DNA from: Symbiodinium natans
Lineage: Eukaryota > Sar > Dinophyceae > Suessiales > Symbiodiniaceae
Assembly: GCA_905221605.1 (NCBI GenBank)
Contig: CAJNDS010002520.1
Span: forward strand, 1 to 64,000
Direction of reading: 5' to 3'
DNA: 64,000 bases
Shown here: piece by piece, positions 24,701-30,700 of the stretch
Position numbering within the stretch: position 1 is the first letter of the stretch
Layout of the letters: every line of letters begins with the position of its first letter
Notes under the pieces: model-generated
Told to the model about the DNA's origin: nothing
The model's database searches: none
The model's input: the letters and a program-made list of their open reading frames with translations, nothing else
Translations under genes and position numbers: made by a program

Positions 24701-27700
24701 GGCACACACGCGCCGTCCTTATCGAAGAAGGTGGCCGGTGCAAAAAGGGCAAAGGCATTGAGCCATTCCCTGAAGAGGGTTCCGGCAACAGTCTCTGCAG
24801 ATGCAGCATGCTCCCCAATGGCTTCGTCAGTGACGGTGCCAACTTGCGCATTGGCATCAAAGAGGCATAGGCACTCTCTGCCCTTGGCCAAAGGGGCAAT
24901 ATCGGATTGGAGCTCTTGCCACCATTTCTCTATTTCAGCCCTAGGCGTACCTGAGTGAGGTGCGTGTGCTGCAACGCAGATGGCTCTCAAGCACGGTGCA
25001 GTGATGGTGACTGCAATCCTTCTGTGGTCAGCCAGCACACATCGGAAGTGCTCTGCCACGAAATGGAGAGGAGTCCCATTCAATTTGGCATATGGGACGT
25101 GTTTGGAAAAGAAGAGGGAGCATCCCCCTTCACCCGCTTTGGCTGCTGAGGCGAATTCAAAGAAATGTCTACCTCTGCATTGTGTCGCGGTCCGAGATCG
25201 TGTCTCTTGCAAACCAACAATGTTTGCCTTGCGGTCGACCATTTGTTGCAGCACTATGTCGCGGCTGTCAAGAAGGGACAGTGCATTGTAGGAGACAAGG
25301 CGCAGCTCGAGGGTCGCCTGCTTGTCCTGTCCGAGTTGGACGGTCTGGTCAACCGGGTTCCGTGGGAAGCACTCATCTGGAACAGGGTCTGGTGGCTCAT
25401 AGAGGCCGCTGCAAAGCCTTTCGAGCCCAGGAAGGTCATGAGGCTGGTTTGGCAACATCCATATCCACGGTAGCAGAGGCGATTTCATGATGGTCCAGAA
25501 GGCATGTGGGAGACACGATTCAGGTCTGGCCTCAGTGGCTTTGTGTTTGGCAACTCTGTCAGCAAGCTCATTGAAAGGGTTGCCTTTGTGACCAGGCAAC
25601 CAGCGCGCTTCCCATGAATGTCCACAAGCCCCGACAAGTTGAGCAAGGCACCGCAAACGTTCCGGGAGACTAAGCCGCCCGACGACGGTGGCAGCAGGGG
25701 AGGCGGTGCCATTGATTATTTTAAACACCGAGCTATTGTCAGTCCAAACGCAGACACTGCATGCAGGAGGGACGCTGACAAGCCATGCACACGCCACAAT
25801 GGCAGCCTGTACCTCCGCGCTATAGCTCGAGAAATCTGCCCCTACGGCGTGTTTGGCGAACTCCGTGGTGGAGCCCCCCTGCCACCCGACGAGGTGGAGG
25901 TGTTGCCCCGCGCTATCAACTGTCTCCAACACGGTGACCACCGCCCAACCGGCGTTGGATATGCCCTGCAGTTTGCCAAAGGAGCCATCCGTGAAGAGAT
26001 GCAGGCGGGCAGGCGCATCTCGGAGCGGGGGTAAGTTGCTCAAGTATGCAGCAATCTCAGCGGGTAGTTGTGGTATCTGCGTGACATTCCGGTTCCAGAA
26101 CCTCAGCCAGGGCATGCTGAGTGCCTTGAAGGCCTTATGCATAACATCCTCGGCTGTAGTCGTTTCCGGAACAGCCTTGCAGAGCGCTATAGGCGTGCCA
26201 GTGGCCGAGGTTGCAATCGTGCGTCTGCCTAGCGGGGTAGCCACCTGTTGTCTCAGTCCTTCAGGGGCGTGTTTGCCGTGGGAGGGGGGGGGGGCACTGC
26301 TGCCCACCTCGGCAGGTCCAAAAGGGGGGCTGGAGGGGAGGCGGAACTCCTGAAGGCAAAGGGCTACTCTGCCGGCGGGTGCATCATCCTTCAGATCTGC
26401 GCAGGGCGGGCGGGGGCGCTGGCGGGGTGCAATGCTACTGCGCTGTATTTGCACCAGACTGGTGCCCTCGCTCGGCTCTGCTAGGTCTCTCCTGCGCAGT
26501 GTATGCACATGTCCGTTGAGGGGCTGTTCAGTGCTCTCAACTTGTAGGTGCGGCTGCGCAGGCAGGAGATGTGCACTTGCAAGGAGGCCGGGAGCAGTCG
26601 GCCAAAGCAGTTGCATTTGTGGCATATACGGTACTGGGATCAGGTGAAAAACTGAGCGGCGTTCGAAGGGGTCGCGCGCAACGAAGACTGATGCATCCAG
26701 CGACATATGCCGCGTATCAGTTACCTCGTGGATGTCCTGCCAGGTAGTGATGAGGCGAAGTGCTTCGACTACCTGTTCTCTCCCTACAGGGAGCCGGCCT
26801 TGCACGTAGAGCAAGATGTCTCCGAGGTTGCGGTTGTGCACGATAGCCTGCCGTCCCGGCACAATCCAGTGTCCCAGCCTGATGGCATGGTTGTCGAGAG
26901 CATCGCGCGTGCATTGACAGAAGGCCGCAAACAGGGCATGCGGTGTGGCAGGCACATGCTGCAAGTTCGGCGTTTCAATGTCAAGACCCAGAAGCCCGAG
27001 AGCCGGCCACTTCCTGAAAAAGGCGGACCGGGGGACGGCCGGTACGTTGGGCACAGCACGAAAGACCGCAATGAGGTCTCCGTCTTGTAACGGTCCGTGG
27101 AAGAGTGCATGGGGGATACCGTTGATGAAAATCCTAATGTCTTCGAGCCTGTATTCAGGTCTGATCAGCTGAGCTGGATCGGCATCGGGATCAGTTGCCT
27201 CATGCGAAAGGCCCCCCCCCAGAGCCCGGCAATCGATGACAACGTGTATGTCAAAATCGAGGGGATGCCATATGAGAAGCAGTTCAGCGTATGTGTCTGA
27301 GTGCCGCGGGAGAGCTTGCACCAAGCGGAGCACCCCGTGCCTGCGCCCGCTGTTTCGCTCACAATGTGTGTAGAGCAGTTCAGCAATAACCCGGGACAGC
27401 GAGACCAGATTGACTTGACGAAGTTCCTGGCAAGCAATCGTCCCCCCTGACACAATGGACACAAAGAGCCGGTTCGGCGGTGAAAGAACGGCAGTGGTGG
27501 TGACCGAAGTGCTGGGCAGGATGGCTTGTGTGGTGGTCTGAGTGGTGCCGCTGTCTGCATCAATCTGCGAAAGGGATTCCCGGCCGCTCGCAGTGCTGGG
27601 TGCTTGTGCTGGGTAGGCCGCATTCCTCACACTTCTGCGTTGCCACCTAGAGAAGCCAACCACAGAACACAGAAGGGGATGTGTGCGCAGGTGAGTCTCT

Positions 27701-30700
27701 CAAGAGCAGGAAGACCGAGGCCTCGTGGTCGCACGGTGGCCAGAATGGGGCATAGTATGCCATTCCGACCCTGGGTCTGCCTTGCAATGCCTGCTCGAAA
27801 GGAGCAATGCAGGCCATCTCATCCGGGCTCGCCCCGTGCGGGATCAAGTAGGCTGCTAGGTCAGCCAATTGCGTGTTGATGGCAACGAACTTATCCTGGG
27901 GGTCATTAAAGCCCGGTACAGCAACAAAGACCCATCGACCCTTGTGCTGTGCTCTGGCGTCGTAGAGTCGCATGGGAGGCACCCTTCCTCCCAACCATGT
28001 CTCGACCCAGTCAGCAACTGCCTCTAGGGTGGGTCTGTCCGTCCCAACAGAAGCAGTGTGCGCGATGCCGGGACCTACAACCACAAAGTAAGTGCGACCC
28101 CTGCTAAACCCCAATGACCGGAGCCTGGCACTGATGGACGATTCCCAGTGGAAAATCGAGTCAGTCTCCAAGTTGAGCGCCGGGTGGCTCCGTCTATTGA
28201 TTCCAGTGGGAAGGGGGAGGGGGATGCATGCAGCGTGCATACCATAGAGGGAGTGCGCGATGGTGTCAGGTGCTCTAGAGTCGGGTGCCTGGCGCGCAAA
28301 AGACGCCGCAACAAGATCGCCATCGTGCATCTGTCTCGGCCCGTCCCACCGATGTGCATTGGCATAGAGTGCCCTGACGTTAAGCCTTCTATGGGCAATT
28401 TCGTCGGGTTCAGCTAACCTATTAACCCTTAGGAAAGACAGGGAGCCTGCCGGGCGCAGGTCAACCCAGACGAAGCTGAACACTGGGTCGGGCTTAGGGG
28501 GCACGGCGAAGAAGAGAAGCTCCCGCTGTGCAGCACGCGCAGCTGGCTGTGTCAGGGACGCTGCGATGGAGTAGCCTGCAGGCATTGCATTCTGTGCAAT
28601 TGCTTGTTGGGTGAGTTGGTGCAGGACTACATGTAGCTCGCCCTCGCCCTCCAGTGTTGTCTCAAAGATGAACCCTACGGTCGTGCTGGAGGGTACACCC
28701 AACCTCGCTAGCGTCCGCCTGGGTGTGGGAAGCAAGAACCTGAAAGGGTCATTTTCCACTACGCTGGTTGTGGTAGTAGTGGTAGAGGTGCATACTACGA
28801 TGTCCGTCGCCCTATATCCCATCATGAACTGTCGTAGTCCTGGGAGCTGCGAGATCACGTGCAGTGTGTCCTCGACTGCACTGGTGAGCCCATCCATGGA
28901 AGGCACGGCCAAAGCAGCATTACTTAGTGCCGTGACATGGAATGACCAGTTCTGCTCAGCTAGGCCCACACGCAACAGGCAATCATATGCCGCCGTTACA
29001 ACACCACTGCGAGCGTCGGCATCACTTGCGTCTGCCTGTAGCAGGTGCAAGTTACGAATGTCATGCCCGAAGATGCGGCGGGTGTCAAAAAGGAAAACCT
29101 TATCCGCAGACCCTATCGGCACAACCAGCACATGCAAATGCACCCCGTGGACGATAGGTTGGCTTGGCATGAAAATGATTTTCCATGCGGCATGACCAGT
29201 GGTGTCGTAAAGCCGCCGGGCTGCGTGCTGTGCAAGCATTTCTGGGGTGACAAGCTTTGAGAAGGCCCACTGCCATGGGTGATGCCCTGCGGCATGGAAG
29301 GCCACCTGTATGTCCTCTTCTTGTTCAACCGTACGGAAGAAAGTGCAGAAGGGGGTGCTCCGGTCGAGGGGCCCTTCACCGGAAGAAGCGGTGGTGCTAC
29401 TCGATGGAGTATCCATATTGGTGGAGCTGGAGGAACTGCCCAGTACCACAGTGCGATCAGGTCGGCCTGGTTCAAGTATTAGCGTTGCATCTCTGTCCAA
29501 GACGGAAGCGTCCATCGGTTGGACATCTGTGCCGTCGCCTCTATGCAAATGCCAAAGCCCTCTAGCAACCAGCCTATGTGCCGCCTCCGGAATGGCCGGG
29601 CAGGCCTGTGTGGCCTGGTATACATGGGCAAAACCTGTGGCTGCAAAGGGGGCCTGCACACAACAGAACACACCGCTGGAGCCCCTTGCATCTATGGGCA
29701 GTACGACCCAGTCCGGTGCGATGCCTGCCGGCTCGAGGACAATCTGAAGCCTCGGGAGGGCAGCGAAAGGGGTGTTGAGGATTCTGATGCGGCCAATGGG
29801 GCCCGCTCGTGAACGGTGCATTGCGTCCTGAATGGCATCGATCACACTCCACTCAGCATTGAAGGGGCAGGTGCGCATGTGGTCTACTGTGTCAAAGAAG
29901 ACATATTGCTCAAACTGAACCCCTGCATCTGTGAGCACAGCAATGTCCCCTGCAGTGAAGTCGGTTGAGAACCAAAGCCCGTCTGGGTCAGTTCCCATTC
30001 CGCCACCATTGTTGGTACCGATCGCAAAAATGCAGGGCCCTACGACAGGGGGCAGCATGTGGAAAGGTTGCAGGAGTGGACATTGTGTGGCGTCCTGAGG
30101 ACACCATGGCCGGTCCAGAGGAGGTGGCCAAGAAACCTGCTCCTGGAGCACGACTGGGCACCTCTGACTCAGTCGAGGATCGAGGGCCGTGCACTGTGCG
30201 TGATATGCGGAAAGCTTGGCCCTCCTCCATATGCTGAAGGCCGGCTTCAGGAATTCAGCGAACCTGGTCTGGCACTCTGCCTGTGTGCTTGCATGCTGGA
30301 ACCATACGTGGCCCGGAGGGCTCGGCCTGAAGGAGGTAAGGCAGGGGGGGGCCAACCGGGGGGGGGGGGAACAAAGGGTCCGGTCCCACGGTGTCCGCTG
30401 ACAAAAGCATATCTGTACAAAGGCTGGCCTGGTACTTGCATCCTACAGCCATTCCAGCACCTAAATCAAGGGCAAGATATGGAAGTGGTTTAAAAAAGGG
30501 GGCCTCTGTACAGTCATCGATTCTCGGGTCAAGAAAAAAGGAATGTCTATCGTCAAGCCCGAGATGGGTTAGCTGCGCTTCAAATGCCAGCTGTTGTCCA
30601 AGAACTGCCGCTTGCCATTGATTGACAAAGTCTGTACAGTTGTGGACTGTAAGTTTGGGGAGCCGTGAATCGACACACGCTTTGGTGTGGAAGGGCTCAA

